A stretch of 64,000 nucleotides of DNA from Candidatus Dadabacteria bacterium (GTDB lineage Bacteria; Desulfobacterota_D; UBA1144; Nemesobacterales; Nemesobacteraceae), in the NCBI GenBank assembly GCA_026705445.1, contig JAPPAR010000025.1, positions 1 through 64,000 of the forward strand, read 5' to 3'. The notes under the pieces are model-generated. The model saw nothing but the letters and a program-made list of their open reading frames with translations, was not told where the DNA came from and ran no database searches. The translations under genes were made by a program, and so were the position numbers. Of this stretch, positions 37,543 through 47,774 are shown piece after piece. The stretch's first letter is position 1. Each line of letters opens with the position of its first letter.

Positions 37543-40500
37543 GTGCGTCGAAGAACGATTTTTTTTATATTCACGGCAGTAGTCTGCGGCCTTGTCTTGG
37601 GGCTTTTTCTGTTCTCCCAGACCGAGGGAAGCCGCCAGTACGCAAAAAACCTCATAGAGCGAAGGCTAAACTCAATCCCCAATTTCCATATCAGCCTCGG
37701 AGGTATCGAGGGAAGCATAATCTCCACACTGGAGATAAGCGATATTGAAGTAAAAATAGCCGGAGAGAGTTACATGGAGATCGAAAAACTCTCGACGAAC
37801 TATTCAATCCCGCTTCTTTACTCAATGATTTCGAGAAAGAAGCTCTACTTGTCCGACACGGAGATACGGGGTCTCAGAGTTTTTCTTGCAAAGGACAGAC
37901 GCGGGGTATGGGATTTCAAGAAACTGAAGAACCAAGACAAAACCGCCGAGGGCCCGCAAGGGGAAAGAATAAGCCTCATTTTCGCGAATAACAGAATCCG
38001 CGATTCCCGCATTACGATTGTTGACCGCACCAGAGACAAGGTCTGGGAATTTGACCTGGTTGAGGAGTCTCTGTTCTCGATAAACATCATTGAACTGACG
38101 AAAAAGATCGAACTTGACGCGAAGGACATAAATTTCGACTACGTGTCCCCCAGAATCAGGATAAGAAACCTCAAGGGGAAAATCGATATAGCTTCCTGGG
38201 ATTGCGTATTCAAAGACGCGGGATTCAAGGTCGAGGGCGTGCCGGTCAGGGGAAGCGGGATCGCGAGAGGCCTGAGGAACCCTGAATTCGACATGACCGT
38301 GTTTTTCGACACGCTCGGAATAACTGAAAAGGGAGAAATAAACCTCAAGGCAAAAACGAAGGTCAAGATGCATTCCTTAGACAACATGGTCGGCACGATG
38401 GAAATCTCGACACCCGATTCTTTTCTTAACGGAAAGCCGTTTCGGATGGACCTCAGTCCTGTAACCATTAAAGGGACAAAGACCTTTATAGAAGGCACGG
38501 CAGGCGGAGGATTCGGGGAGTCAAGCCTGAAGGGCAGCATCGACTTTAAGAAATGGCTCGCGGGAGAAGAGAAGAACTGGTTTGATCTCACCGCGGAGCT
38601 AAACGGCGCGAACACGGATGAACTGACCGAGATACTCAACCGCACCCCCTACCCGCTTAAGTTCGGAAACGACTCAAGGCTGAACTCGAATCTCAGGGTA
38701 AGCGGCAGCTGGGCGAGCAGGGAAATCTATTCCCTTCGGATCGAACCCGATTATCTCGACGTAATAGACAGCGAGCAGAGCAGCCTTCGGATCGAAGGTT
38801 ACATGACGTTCAGAAACGACGGTATGGATTTCGATTCGACCTCAAAGGCAAAAGGATTCAAGCTGAAATTCGAATTCCCAGATATCGCAATTGACAACTA
38901 TGTCGACGGAAGCGCGACTTTTAAGGGGGCGATACCGAAAAAAGGTAAGTTCTTTGAAAACAAGTACTTGCGCGTAAACGCCGATCTTAAAACAGACGAA
39001 CTATACGGAATAACGAGCATAAGCTCCCGGATAGACGGCAGCATTCAAAAAGGAACCCTGACAGTAAACAGGCTTAACGTCCTGTCCGATCAATTTTCCC
39101 TGTCCGCGGAAAAAACCAAAGTAACGCAGAAGAGCCTTGACTGCGTTTTTGAATTCAAAACGCAGGACCTGAGCTTTCTCTCCGAGATTGACGAAAGGAT
39201 CCCTCTGGTTTTAGGAAAAATAGACTCAAGCGGAAAGATAAGCGGAGACATTTCCACCCCGCTTATCGAGGCGAACTCGCGCGTAGAGAACTTCGCCTAT
39301 GAAGAAGATTTCATAGCCCAGGACATGTCCGTTAGGTCAAGCACCCGGATTGATTTAAAAAACACCCCCAAGGTATCGCTTGATATATATCTGCTGGGAG
39401 AACGGGCCCGCGTTCTCGGCAATTACTCGGACACGATCGAGGCAAAGCTTCGGGGAACGGAAACTCGCTTTGACGCAGGAGTTCTTTTGAGCAAGAAAGA
39501 CGGTTCCTACGCCTCTTCAGAATTCAGCGTCAGCGATCTCATGGAACACGAGAAAAGATTAAGGATCACGTATCTTGAAGGTCTTCTGGACGAAAAGCTG
39601 TTTAAAAACAAAGGAGATATCCTCCTTGACATATCTTCTGACAGAACAAGGATTCGGGGAGATGAACTTACCTACGGAGAAGGGAAAATCTCCGACTTTC
39701 TGGGAGAAATCGACAGGAAAGAAAAAACGATCGACCTGCGGGCCGACATAACAAGCTTCAATCCGCTGATCATATCGAAGGTTCTTAATCTCAGACACGA
39801 CCTAGGAGGGACTCTCAACGGAAAAGTCCGAGCCAGCGGTTCTTTTGCCGCTCCTTCAGTTCAGGCCGAAATAAGATCGGAAGGCTTCTCTTACGGATTC
39901 CCGGCATCGGGAGATATGAAAATCAGACTCGGTGGCAAAGAAGGAAGACTTTCTCTGGACCTGCTATCCTCACTGGGACAGAAGGAAAGCCTGAGCTTAC
40001 GGGGAGATCTGCTGGTTCCGCGAAATGCGCAGAGCCCGCTGGAAGCGGTAATGGGAACTTCGATGGACCTTGAATTGAAGTCGGACGGGTACGGTCTTGG
40101 TTTCGTGAAAATTTTTTCAAGTTCGATAGAGAAAATCGATGGCGACTTTTCATCCGGCAGTCTTTCTCTAAACGGCACCCTCTCAAGACCGCGTGTAAAA
40201 GGGAACCTTGAACTAAATGACGTAAGACTGTCTCTTACCCAGCTCAGAAACAGCCTGTTCACCGAGCACGCAAAGCTCTTGTTCAGCGGGACAAAACTCT
40301 CCCTGCCAAGGACCGAAATCCGTTCAAAACAGGGGAAAGCCTACCTGAAAGGCAAAATGGACATCTCCGATTTCACCTACCGCGCGGATCTTGAGATGGA
40401 GAAAGTCCGTTTTAATCCTCATTCGATAAAAACGGATCTCTCCGGCGATCTCAAGATAGAGAAAAAAGGCGAATTTCTTAAAGTAACGGGAAAGACCAAG

Positions 40501-41358
40501 GTCACCGCGGGAAGAATTCGCCTGTACCCGGGCAGGATAAAAACCATAAAAGACATCAGCTTCATAGAGAAGACCGAAAGCTTGGCCGACGAGTTTTCAC
40601 TTGAGGCACAGAATGAAACCGGTTTTTACAGAGAAAAAACCGCGATGGATATCTCAGTCGACATCTCCTCGGGCACGTGGATTAAAACCAAGGAGGCCAA
40701 CTTTAACACAAGAGGAAAACTGAGGCTTAGTAAAGAACCGGGCGGCGACCTTAACATGCAGGGAAACATAGTGTCATCCGAGGGGTATTACGCGGTCTTC
40801 GGAAAGCTTTTCGACATAGAGGACGCCACGCTTAATTTTACGGGGGCATCGAATAACCCGGATCTCAACGTCAAGGCCTATTACGACGCCGGCGATGTAG
40901 ACGTGTACGTAAACGTCACGGGAGACCTGAGGGAACCGGACCTGTCTCTCTCAAGCACTCCTGATCTCGAAGAAATCGACATAATCTCCTATATAGTCTT
41001 CGGAGCTTCGAGCAACAGGCTCCAGAGCCAGCAAAGGGCATTTATGGGGAAATTCGCGACCGCGGTTGCCGCAGGCGGAATCTCTGAGCTTTTAAGCTCT
41101 GAGATCGGCCTTGACCTGCTGAGCATACAGGAAGGAGACCGAGGGTTTGAGGACAGCACGCTGAAAGTCGGCTCCTACGTCACAAGGGACATCTTCGTCG
41201 GCTACGAGAGGTCGCCCTCCAAGACCTCGCTTGACCACACGGCGGAGATGCACAACAAGCTCAACCTCGAATGGAGACTGAACAGAAGATTCTCGATTGA
41301 AAGCCAGATGGGCGGAGAAAACCCCGGAGTCGATTTTTTCTACAATTTCAATTTTTAA
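37543..41358 (+). CDS. tamB: TamB-like translocation and assembly module protein
   Basis: A 1271-residue inner-membrane-anchored protein with one N-terminal membrane helix (residues 5-25), a very long repetitive beta region that in this family forms a lipid-carrying groove spanning the periplasm, and a C-terminal TamB domain (ITAGRIRLYPGRIKTIKDI..., DLEEIDIISYIVFGASSN, LSIQEGDRG, VGYERSPS) ending in a short beta-strand tail (GVDFFYNFNF). The start is GTG. TamB works in outer-membrane protein insertion and phospholipid transport; no tamA/bamA gene is adjacent. Confidence 0.9.
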   Translation: MRRRTIFFIFTAVVCGLVLGLFLFSQTEGSRQYAKNLIERRLNSIPNFHISLGGIEGSIISTLEISDIEVKIAGESYMEIEKLSTNYSIPLLYSMISRKKLYLSDTEIRGLRVFLAKDRRGVWDFKKLKNQDKTAEGPQGERISLIFANNRIRDSRITIVDRTRDKVWEFDLVEESLFSINIIELTKKIELDAKDINFDYVSPRIRIRNLKGKIDIASWDCVFKDAGFKVEGVPVRGSGIARGLRNPEFDMTVFFDTLGITEKGEINLKAKTKVKMHSLDNMVGTMEISTPDSFLNGKPFRMDLSPVTIKGTKTFIEGTAGGGFGESSLKGSIDFKKWLAGEEKNWFDLTAELNGANTDELTEILNRTPYPLKFGNDSRLNSNLRVSGSWASREIYSLRIEPDYLDVIDSEQSSLRIEGYMTFRNDGMDFDSTSKAKGFKLKFEFPDIAIDNYVDGSATFKGAIPKKGKFFENKYLRVNADLKTDELYGITSISSRIDGSIQKGTLTVNRLNVLSDQFSLSAEKTKVTQKSLDCVFEFKTQDLSFLSEIDERIPLVLGKIDSSGKISGDISTPLIEANSRVENFAYEEDFIAQDMSVRSSTRIDLKNTPKVSLDIYLLGERARVLGNYSDTIEAKLRGTETRFDAGVLLSKKDGSYASSEFSVSDLMEHEKRLRITYLEGLLDEKLFKNKGDILLDISSDRTRIRGDELTYGEGKISDFLGEIDRKEKTIDLRADITSFNPLIISKVLNLRHDLGGTLNGKVRASGSFAAPSVQAEIRSEGFSYGFPASGDMKIRLGGKEGRLSLDLLSSLGQKESLSLRGDLLVPRNAQSPLEAVMGTSMDLELKSDGYGLGFVKIFSSSIEKIDGDFSSGSLSLNGTLSRPRVKGNLELNDVRLSLTQLRNSLFTEHAKLLFSGTKLSLPRTEIRSKQGKAYLKGKMDISDFTYRADLEMEKVRFNPHSIKTDLSGDLKIEKKGEFLKVTGKTKVTAGRIRLYPGRIKTIKDISFIEKTESLADEFSLEAQNETGFYREKTAMDISVDISSGTWIKTKEANFNTRGKLRLSKEPGGDLNMQGNIVSSEGYYAVFGKLFDIEDATLNFTGASNNPDLNVKAYYDAGDVDVYVNVTGDLREPDLSLSSTPDLEEIDIISYIVFGASSNRLQSQQRAFMGKFATAVAAGGISELLSSEIGLDLLSIQEGDRGFEDSTLKVGSYVTRDIFVGYERSPSKTSLDHTAEMHNKLNLEWRLNRRFSIESQMGGENPGVDFFYNFNF

Positions 41359-41409
41359 AAGACAGGGCTTCGGTCATACTCTTGCCAGAAGCGATAACGG
41401 AGAAACGCA

Positions 41410-42753
41410 ATGAACGGGCAAAAGCCGGTCGTAGCCATAGTCGGAAGACCAAATGTCGGCAAGTCCACCCTTTTTAACAGAATAATAGGGTGGAACAAGA
41501 CGATAGTAGAGGATATCCCCGGCGTCACGAGAGACAGGGTCTATGAAGACACCCGATGGAAGGAAAAGGAGTTCACCCTGGTTGACACCGGAGGACTTTC
41601 ACTCGGCGAAGACGACCAGGACTACTCACTCATAAAAGAGCAGATAGACGTGGCTATCTCGGAAGCGGATCTCGTGGTGATGCTTTTTGACGGCAGGGAC
41701 GGGGTCCTGCCTCAGGATTCCGAGATAGTACGGTATCTTCGAAAGACCGAGAAAAAAGTCATCTACGCCGTAAACAAAATCGACCATGGAAACATAAAGC
41801 AGGTGCTGAAGACATACGAATTCTACGGAACAGGCACGGATGACTTCATGGCGATTTCCGCGCTTCACAACAAAAATATCTACGAACTCGTGGAGCAGAT
41901 CGCTTCCTGCATAGAAACCTCCGGGCAACCGGAAGAACCGGAAGAGTCAGAAGAGACGAGAATCGCCGTTATCGGCAAACCCAACGTGGGAAAATCCACT
42001 CTGGTGAACAGAATACTCGGAGAACAGAGACTCATAACAAGCTCCACACCCGGCACGACACGTGACTCCATTGACTCCATCTATGAAAAAGACGGGAAGA
42101 GATACGTCTTTATTGATACCGCTGGCATAAGAAGAAAGTCAAGAATAGACGCCCCGGTTGAGAAACACAGCGTCTTCCGGGCAATAAGGTCCATCGAAAG
42201 AGCCCACATCGTGCTGCTGATGATAGACGGTCAAGAAGGCCCGACCCACCACGACTCGCGCCTCGCGGAACTGATTAAAGGCAGAAACAGGGCCCTTATA
42301 ATACTGCTTAACAAATGGGACCTCGCTCCCGAGGACATAGCGGACCCCAAAGAAGTTGAAGAGGTTACAAAGGAGAAACTGACCGGGTTTGACTACGCCC
42401 CCGTGCTGACCATCTCCGCTCTTACCGGCAAGAAAGTCGGGAGAATTTTCGACGCTGTCGAGCGGGTGGAGGAAAATTTCAGAAGAAAGATCTCCACGGG
42501 AAAGCTAAACAGGTTCCTTGAAGACCTTACAAGACGCCATCCTCCCCCGGTCTACAGAAGAAAGGAGATCAAGCTTTTCTACATCTCGCAGCCTTTCACC
42601 GCACCGCCGACATTCACGATCTTCACGAATTCGGCAAAGGGTATCCCCGAGAACTACAGAAGGTTCCTTGAGAACAAGTTAAGGGAGTACGCGGACTTCG
42701 AGGGATCTCCCCTCAGGCTTCTGTTTCGGGACAGGGAAGGGAAGGAAGTCTAG
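41410..42753 (+). CDS. der: Ribosome biogenesis GTPase Der (EngA)
   Basis: Double-GTPase needed for 50S subunit maturation, 447 residues. The first G domain has GRPNVGKSTLFN (residues 11-22), DTGG and NKID; the second has GKPNVGKSTLVN (near 186), DTAGIRRKS and NKWDL, followed by the C-terminal KH-like domain (RHPPPVYRRKEIKLFY). GGAG is well placed before the ATG, 51 nt after tamB. Confidence 0.97.
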   Translation: MNGQKPVVAIVGRPNVGKSTLFNRIIGWNKTIVEDIPGVTRDRVYEDTRWKEKEFTLVDTGGLSLGEDDQDYSLIKEQIDVAISEADLVVMLFDGRDGVLPQDSEIVRYLRKTEKKVIYAVNKIDHGNIKQVLKTYEFYGTGTDDFMAISALHNKNIYELVEQIASCIETSGQPEEPEESEETRIAVIGKPNVGKSTLVNRILGEQRLITSSTPGTTRDSIDSIYEKDGKRYVFIDTAGIRRKSRIDAPVEKHSVFRAIRSIERAHIVLLMIDGQEGPTHHDSRLAELIKGRNRALIILLNKWDLAPEDIADPKEVEEVTKEKLTGFDYAPVLTISALTGKKVGRIFDAVERVEENFRRKISTGKLNRFLEDLTRRHPPPVYRRKEIKLFYISQPFTAPPTFTIFTNSAKGIPENYRRFLENKLREYADFEGSPLRLLFRDREGKEV

Positions 42754-42754
42754 A

Positions 42755-43963
42755 TCACCGGGCCTCGAGTATTATTTTCTGTACGTCCGCGGTTCGCTCG
42801 GCGGCGGAACACATTTCCATTACCCTGCGCCTCGAGTTTCGGCCCATCTCACCCCGGGCCTCCGCGTCCCGTGCAAGAATCGAGACGCTCTCCCCTATCT
42901 TCTGAAAATCCCCCGGTGCGCAGAGAAAACCGGTCTTTCCGTCCTCAATGGCCTCCGCTATTCCCCCTATTGAAAAACCCACGACGGGGAGACTGAACGC
43001 CATCGCCTCTATCACTGACCTCGGGAAAGGATCCGGGTAATTGGACGGAATGACGAAGAGGTCAAAGTCCTTAAGATACGGCCTTACGTCCTTTCTGTAC
43101 CCGGTGAAGATAAAGCTATTCCGCACCCCCAGCCTCTCCGCATGATCCTCAAGCTCCCGCAGATGGTTTTTCGGAAAGAACCACGGAGTATCTCCGACTA
43201 TAACGAACTTTGTTTTCTCCCTGATATTGCCGTCCGAGACAAGTCGGCTTACAGTGTCGATGAATTCCACGTAGCCCTTTCTCGGAACCACCCTCCCGGT
43301 GTTTCCGACAAGCACTGTATCTTGGGGGATGGAGAACTCCTCTCTTAGAGAACCCCGAACGGAATCCCTGTCGAAATCCGCGGGGTCAATGCCGTTATAG
43401 ACGACGTGAACCTTGTTTTTTGCCCTCTCAAACGGCTTGGCCGTGGCGCGGGAAACGCATATTATCTTCTTCACGCACTGAAACCCCGAGAGCGTTTCCA
43501 TTAAAGATTTCATAAACCGCGTCTGCTGTATGTTCCTTACGTGCCAGATAACGGGTTTTTTGTTTTTCCTCCCGATCAGAGTTCCCACGATTTTTGCAAG
43601 GGTTCCGTTGCAGTAGACAATGTCGATTCCGTTTTCCCTGATTATCTTAGGGGAACCGCAAAGCAGACGGAGCATATTCACTATGTTTATGATTATTGAG
43701 AAAACTCTCATAAGACCCGGGGCCCGTGTGGTGTCCGCCACCATTGTTGATTTCTGTATGTTCTCGGGAAACCTGGGGTCGACTATGACGTTTTCAAAGA
43801 TGCCCTCGGATTTCAGGCTCTCAGAGAATATGTCGTGTTTCGGCACGAGCACAAAAGGGTTTATCTTATCCCGGTCGATGTACTTCAGTATGTAGAGAAG
43901 GCTTCTTCCCGGTCCTCCGTCCCTTACCGAGTGGTTGATGAAAAGCACGTTTGTTTTTTTCAT
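42755..43963 (-). CDS. GT4-family glycosyltransferase
   Basis: A 402-residue GT-B glycosyltransferase. The N-terminal domain has INHSVRDGGPGRSLLYIL, and the C-terminal donor-binding domain has VGNTGRVVPRKGYVEFI, FTGYRKDVRPYLKDFDLFVIPS and the E-x7-E motif in EAMAFSLPVVGFSIGGIAEAIEDGKTG. It probably adds a sugar to a surface polysaccharide or glycolipid. Convergent with der (1 nt gap); no glycan cluster is adjacent. Confidence 0.9.
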   Translation of the reverse strand: MKKTNVLFINHSVRDGGPGRSLLYILKYIDRDKINPFVLVPKHDIFSESLKSEGIFENVIVDPRFPENIQKSTMVADTTRAPGLMRVFSIIINIVNMLRLLCGSPKIIRENGIDIVYCNGTLAKIVGTLIGRKNKKPVIWHVRNIQQTRFMKSLMETLSGFQCVKKIICVSRATAKPFERAKNKVHVVYNGIDPADFDRDSVRGSLREEFSIPQDTVLVGNTGRVVPRKGYVEFIDTVSRLVSDGNIREKTKFVIVGDTPWFFPKNHLRELEDHAERLGVRNSFIFTGYRKDVRPYLKDFDLFVIPSNYPDPFPRSVIEAMAFSLPVVGFSIGGIAEAIEDGKTGFLCAPGDFQKIGESVSILARDAEARGEMGRNSRRRVMEMCSAAERTADVQKIILEAR

Positions 43964-44078
43964 ATCGGCTGATATTGCGGTAAAATCCCCCGGAGTGTCA
44001 AAGCGGAGAAGAAAAATAAACTAATATGAATTTCATGTTATCTTTTATGTCAGGCAAATTAGAAATCGAGGAATCTTA

Positions 44079-44759
44079 ATGCACACAAAAACCTGCGCAA
44101 GCGCCGTGAAAATCTACCTGTTTTTCCTCTTTATTTCCTTATTCGCAGTTTCGGGATGCGGTCTGGATGTCGAGTTTGGCGGAAACGAAAATGAGGACGT
44201 GGAAGAAAATGAGATAATCACGGGATTTATCGAGGAGATAATTCCTGATATAGGTACGGATTCAACCGTTGTTGTAAAGGCAAGCGTAGTAAAAGATGAG
44301 ACAGTATTTTGCTGTGAAGATACGACATCTGTAAGAGATGATTTCCGCATAGAAAACAATCTCGATCCAAAAGCAGAACTTGAATTTCTTGAGAACGGAA
44401 ACTCCTCTCTTGGCACAATAAGAATTCCCGTTTTTCCGGGAGCTACGATCGATATCGCGGATATTATAATTGAGGATAGAGTCCCAAGGTATGATTACAT
44501 TAATATAAGCTTCGAGGGGCAGGTAGATTCGAAGAACTGTGTCAACGACACCACACCAAGTGGAACCATGAGGGTAGTAATATTATCTGAAGGTAACGAA
44601 ACGGAAGTAACAGTCAATCTGACATCAAGAACTGATATTGAAAGAGGGGACGAAGAGGATCTCCCTTGCGAAGAAATAGTCGAGGGACGCAAAGTTAAGG
44701 TAGACGGGAAACTGGGCATAGGCGAGACCGTAGAAGCAGACTTAGTTGAAATACTTTGA
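44079..44759 (+). CDS. Acidic lipoprotein of unknown function
   Basis: A 226-residue exported protein with signal peptide and lipobox (FAVSGC, Cys near residue 27). The mature part is strongly acidic (GNENEDVEENEIITG) with four further Cys (CC near 72, CVND, PCEE) and predicted beta structure ending in KVKVDGKLGIGETVEADLVEI. That tail resembles proteins with a domain of the DUF5666 type (a short beta fold with a GxVVEVEG-like strand), but I cannot confirm it. More AT-rich than its neighbours. Confidence 0.7.
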   Translation: MHTKTCASAVKIYLFFLFISLFAVSGCGLDVEFGGNENEDVEENEIITGFIEEIIPDIGTDSTVVVKASVVKDETVFCCEDTTSVRDDFRIENNLDPKAELEFLENGNSSLGTIRIPVFPGATIDIADIIIEDRVPRYDYINISFEGQVDSKNCVNDTTPSGTMRVVILSEGNETEVTVNLTSRTDIERGDEEDLPCEEIVEGRKVKVDGKLGIGETVEADLVEIL

Positions 44760-44776
44760 GCCCATTCCGCAACAAA

Positions 44777-45877
44777 CTACCTCCCCTCCACAGTCATCCG
44801 CGCCCTCTCTCTTCCTTTCTCCGTAAGAAAAAGCTTTCCGCCCGCAACAGCTATTTCTCCTTTCCGCTTCAGAAATTCGACCACTTTTGAGGCGAAATCA
44901 GCCGATCGGAACATACCTCTGCTGTCGGGGTGGTTCTTTACCGTCTCCCCTCTTTCCTGGTTGTAAAGACTCACAAGTAGCGAAGCCTCGGCAAAGTCCA
45001 TCCTCTGTTTTCTTTTTTCCCTCATTATGCCGAAGAATCCCCTTTGGGGAGCAAGGAGAAAAACCACGAGAAAAAACACCCCGCACACAAAAGCCATTGA
45101 ACCCGCTATGTTAACGTCAAGCCAGTTGGCGACCCAGAACCCCGAAACGGCTGCCGAGATTCCAAAGAGCACGCTCAGGAGAATCATCCTGAAAAGCGAA
45201 TCCGTAAGAAGGTAGGCGCAGCAAGGCGGAATCACTATAAGCGCTATAACAAGTATCGAGCCTACGGCGTCAAACGCCCCGACGCATGTAAGCGACACAA
45301 CAGCCATAAGCAGGTAGTGGATGAGTCGGGGACGGAATCCTATTGACGACGCAAAGCTCTCGTCAAAAGTCGACACCTTAAGCTCCTTGTAGAAAAAGGA
45401 AATGAAAAGCAGGTTCAGAAGAAGAATCGAACCCATTACGTAAACCGACTTGGGTCCCAGGTCCATACCCGAGAGAATCAGGCGGTTAAAAGGAGCGAAC
45501 GCTATCTCTCCGAGAAGCACGGAGTGGGTGTCAATATGCACGTTTCGCGCATACTTGGAAAGCAGTATGACCGCCACGCTGAAAAGAAACGGGAAGACTA
45601 TCCCTATCGACGCGTCCTTTTTGACCAGCCTTGCGCGGTTAACCGCCTCTATGAGCGAAATCGCAAGCACCCCGCTTGCGGCGGCTCCTATTATGAGAAT
45701 CGGCGATGAAAGGTCCTTCACGAGAAAAAAAGCGAGAATTATGCCGAGTAGAATGGAATGGCTGATCGCATCGGTCATCATGGACATTCTTCTTAGAACA
45801 AGGAACGCCCCCGGTATGGCGCACGAAGCCGCAACTATGACGGCTACCAGCTGTATATCAAACTGATGCGGGCTCAT
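44777..45877 (-). CDS. Mn/Fe ABC transporter permease with C-terminal winged helix (second permease)
   Basis: A 366-residue cluster 9-type metal permease (MntC/TroD class). Eight or so membrane helices include the family stretches ISHSILLGIILAFFLVKDLSSP, DVNIAGSMAFVCGVFFL and ALIVIPPCCAYLLT. After the last helix (about residue 280) comes a cytoplasmic tail of roughly 85 residues, FAEASLLVSLYNQERGET...VVEFLKRKGEIAVAGGKLFLTEKGRERA, which looks like a winged helix. It overlaps the first permease gene by 4 nt. Confidence 0.9.
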   Translation of the reverse strand: MSPHQFDIQLVAVIVAASCAIPGAFLVLRRMSMMTDAISHSILLGIILAFFLVKDLSSPILIIGAAASGVLAISLIEAVNRARLVKKDASIGIVFPFLFSVAVILLSKYARNVHIDTHSVLLGEIAFAPFNRLILSGMDLGPKSVYVMGSILLLNLLFISFFYKELKVSTFDESFASSIGFRPRLIHYLLMAVVSLTCVGAFDAVGSILVIALIVIPPCCAYLLTDSLFRMILLSVLFGISAAVSGFWVANWLDVNIAGSMAFVCGVFFLVVFLLAPQRGFFGIMREKRKQRMDFAEASLLVSLYNQERGETVKNHPDSRGMFRSADFASKVVEFLKRKGEIAVAGGKLFLTEKGRERARMTVEGR

Positions 45878-46998
45878 CCGTTACTCCCCACCGGTGAAAG
45901 CTTTCTGATCTCGCGAATACCGCTTGGGGTGAGCCGCCAGTTCTCTTCCCCCGCTCTCTCCACGTGCCCCGCCTCCTGCAGCTGCAAAAGACTTTTTCGC
46001 ACGTTAAACCCCTTCTCGCTTCCAAGCGCAAGCAGCTTCTCGGAATGTGCGTAGCCGGGGTCGTTATGCTCAAGAGCCAGATCGTGCAGGGCTTTTAAGA
46101 CGTAGTCCTTCTTTATCTCCCTTCTGCTCCTGGCGTCTTTGAATCTCAGGGTGAAAAACCCGTTCGGCGAGAAAAGAACCGAAAAAAAAGCGATAACGCT
46201 CACGCAGACTATAACCGCGGGTCCCGTCGGCACGTTCTCAAGCCCGGCACTCAGCGCAACACCCGTTACGCCGGAGACGGCCGCTATTGAGGCCGCAAGA
46301 ATCACCATCAAGCCCATACCGCCGGTCCACTGTCTGGCCGCAACCGCGGGGGCAATGAGCATTGAGCTCATAAGCACGACCCCTACTGTCTGCAGCCCGA
46401 TCACTATCGCCGTAACTATGACGGCCGTAACAAGCAGGTCCAGAGACTTCATGGAAAAACCCATAGTGCCTCCGAAATCCGGATCGAAGCAAAGAAGTTT
46501 GAACTCTTTCCAGAAAAGTCCCACAACCAAAAGGGCGAAAAGCCCCGTGACACCTATAACAAGAACGTCTTTTCCGACAAGCGCCTCCGCCTGGCCGAAA
46601 AGAAACTTATCAAGCCCCGCCTGGTTGGCATCCGGCATCTTCTGCGCGTAGGTAAGAAGAACAAGGCCAAGCCCGAAAAAGACAGAAAGCGCCATCCCCA
46701 TCGCGCTGTCGGTTTTTATCCTCGAGTTGCTGGTAATCAGGTTGATCAGAAAAACCGCCAGGACGGCTGAGAGCGCAGCCCCGATAAAGATCGGCAGTTG
46801 TTCCTTTACTCCCATTATGAGGAAGGCAAGCACTATTCCGGGAAGGGCCGCGTGCGACATGACGTCGCCTACGAGGCTTTGCTTTCTAAGCACCGCGTAA
46901 GAGCCGACCACGCCGCTTACAATGCCCAGGGAAGTCGCTCCCAAGAGAATGGTCCTGGCCGTATAGTCAGAGAAAAGCTCAACTGCAAATTCAAGCAT
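45874..46998 (-). CDS. Mn/Fe ABC transporter permease with C-terminal winged helix (first permease)
   Basis: A 374-residue paralogue of the other permease (SLVGDVMSHAALPGIVLAFL; SSMLIAPAVAARQWTG). After the membrane part (to about residue 290) the tail reads KKDYVLKALHDLALEHNDPGYAHSEKLLALGSEKGFNVRKSLLQLQEAGHVERAGEENWRLTPSGIREI when read in pieces: a DtxR/MarR-like winged-helix pattern. It starts at ATG 46998, sharing a base with the ATPase stop (TGATG). Permease-regulator fusions of this kind are known from Chlamydia YtgC-YtgR. Confidence 0.88.
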   Translation of the reverse strand: MLEFAVELFSDYTARTILLGATSLGIVSGVVGSYAVLRKQSLVGDVMSHAALPGIVLAFLIMGVKEQLPIFIGAALSAVLAVFLINLITSNSRIKTDSAMGMALSVFFGLGLVLLTYAQKMPDANQAGLDKFLFGQAEALVGKDVLVIGVTGLFALLVVGLFWKEFKLLCFDPDFGGTMGFSMKSLDLLVTAVIVTAIVIGLQTVGVVLMSSMLIAPAVAARQWTGGMGLMVILAASIAAVSGVTGVALSAGLENVPTGPAVIVCVSVIAFFSVLFSPNGFFTLRFKDARSRREIKKDYVLKALHDLALEHNDPGYAHSEKLLALGSEKGFNVRKSLLQLQEAGHVERAGEENWRLTPSGIREIRKLSPVGSNG

Positions 46999-47774
46999 CA
47001 CACTGCCCTTTTGGCCGATTTTCTTTCGGGGAAAAAGGAGGTCTTGCCTCCGTAAGCCTTTATGAGGTTCTCGGAATTAAAGACCTCATCCACCCTCCCC
47101 GAGGCCACAAGCCCCACATTCAGAATGGCGATCCGCTCGTAGTACTCGGAAACGGTGTTAAGATCGTGATGAACCGCAAGCACAGTCTTTCCCCCGGCGG
47201 TAAGCTCTTTCAGTATCCTGACTATCGCTTTTTCGGTCGTAGCGTCAACTCCCTGGAAAGGTTCATCCAGAAGGTAAACCGACGCGCTCTGAACAAGGGC
47301 TCTTGCGAGAAAAACTCTCTGCTGCTGCCCTCCGGAGAGCTGGCTTATCTGCCTCTGGGCAAACTCAAGCATATCGACTTTTTCAAGGGCGCTGAGTGCC
47401 TTCTCATGCTCCTTTTTTCCGGGACGCCTTATCCATCCCAGGTCTCCGTAACTCCCCATTTTCACCGTATCCACTACGGAGGTGGGAAAATCCCAGTCCA
47501 CAGAACCTCTCTGGGGAACGTAACTCACTTCCTTCCTCTGTTTCTCGTAAGGTTTGCCGTGGATGGAGACGACTCCCGCGACGCGCGGAACAAGTCCCTG
47601 GATGGATTTTATCAGGGTTGTCTTGCCGGCGCCGTTTGGTCCCACGACGGCGACCATCGACCCGCCTGGAATCTCAAGGTCTATATCCCAGAGAACGGTC
47701 TTGTCGCCGTAAGCGACAGTAAGGTCCGTCACACGGACTGCCGGAACGGCCGGATTCTGCTCTCCGCTGCTCAT
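46998..47774 (-). CDS. Mn/Fe ABC transporter ATP-binding protein
   Basis: The 258-residue ATPase of the metal importer (MntB/TroB/ZnuC class). Walker A GPNGAGKTTLIKSI (near residue 40), Q-loop YVPQRGSVDWDFP (characteristic of the manganese/iron class), signature LSGGQQQRV, Walker B VYLLDEPFQGVD and the switch VHHDLN are all present. It touches the gene for the binding protein upstream (1 nt overlap) and the first permease downstream. Confidence 0.94.
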   Translation of the reverse strand: MSSGEQNPAVPAVRVTDLTVAYGDKTVLWDIDLEIPGGSMVAVVGPNGAGKTTLIKSIQGLVPRVAGVVSIHGKPYEKQRKEVSYVPQRGSVDWDFPTSVVDTVKMGSYGDLGWIRRPGKKEHEKALSALEKVDMLEFAQRQISQLSGGQQQRVFLARALVQSASVYLLDEPFQGVDATTEKAIVRILKELTAGGKTVLAVHHDLNTVSEYYERIAILNVGLVASGRVDEVFNSENLIKAYGGKTSFFPERKSAKRAV

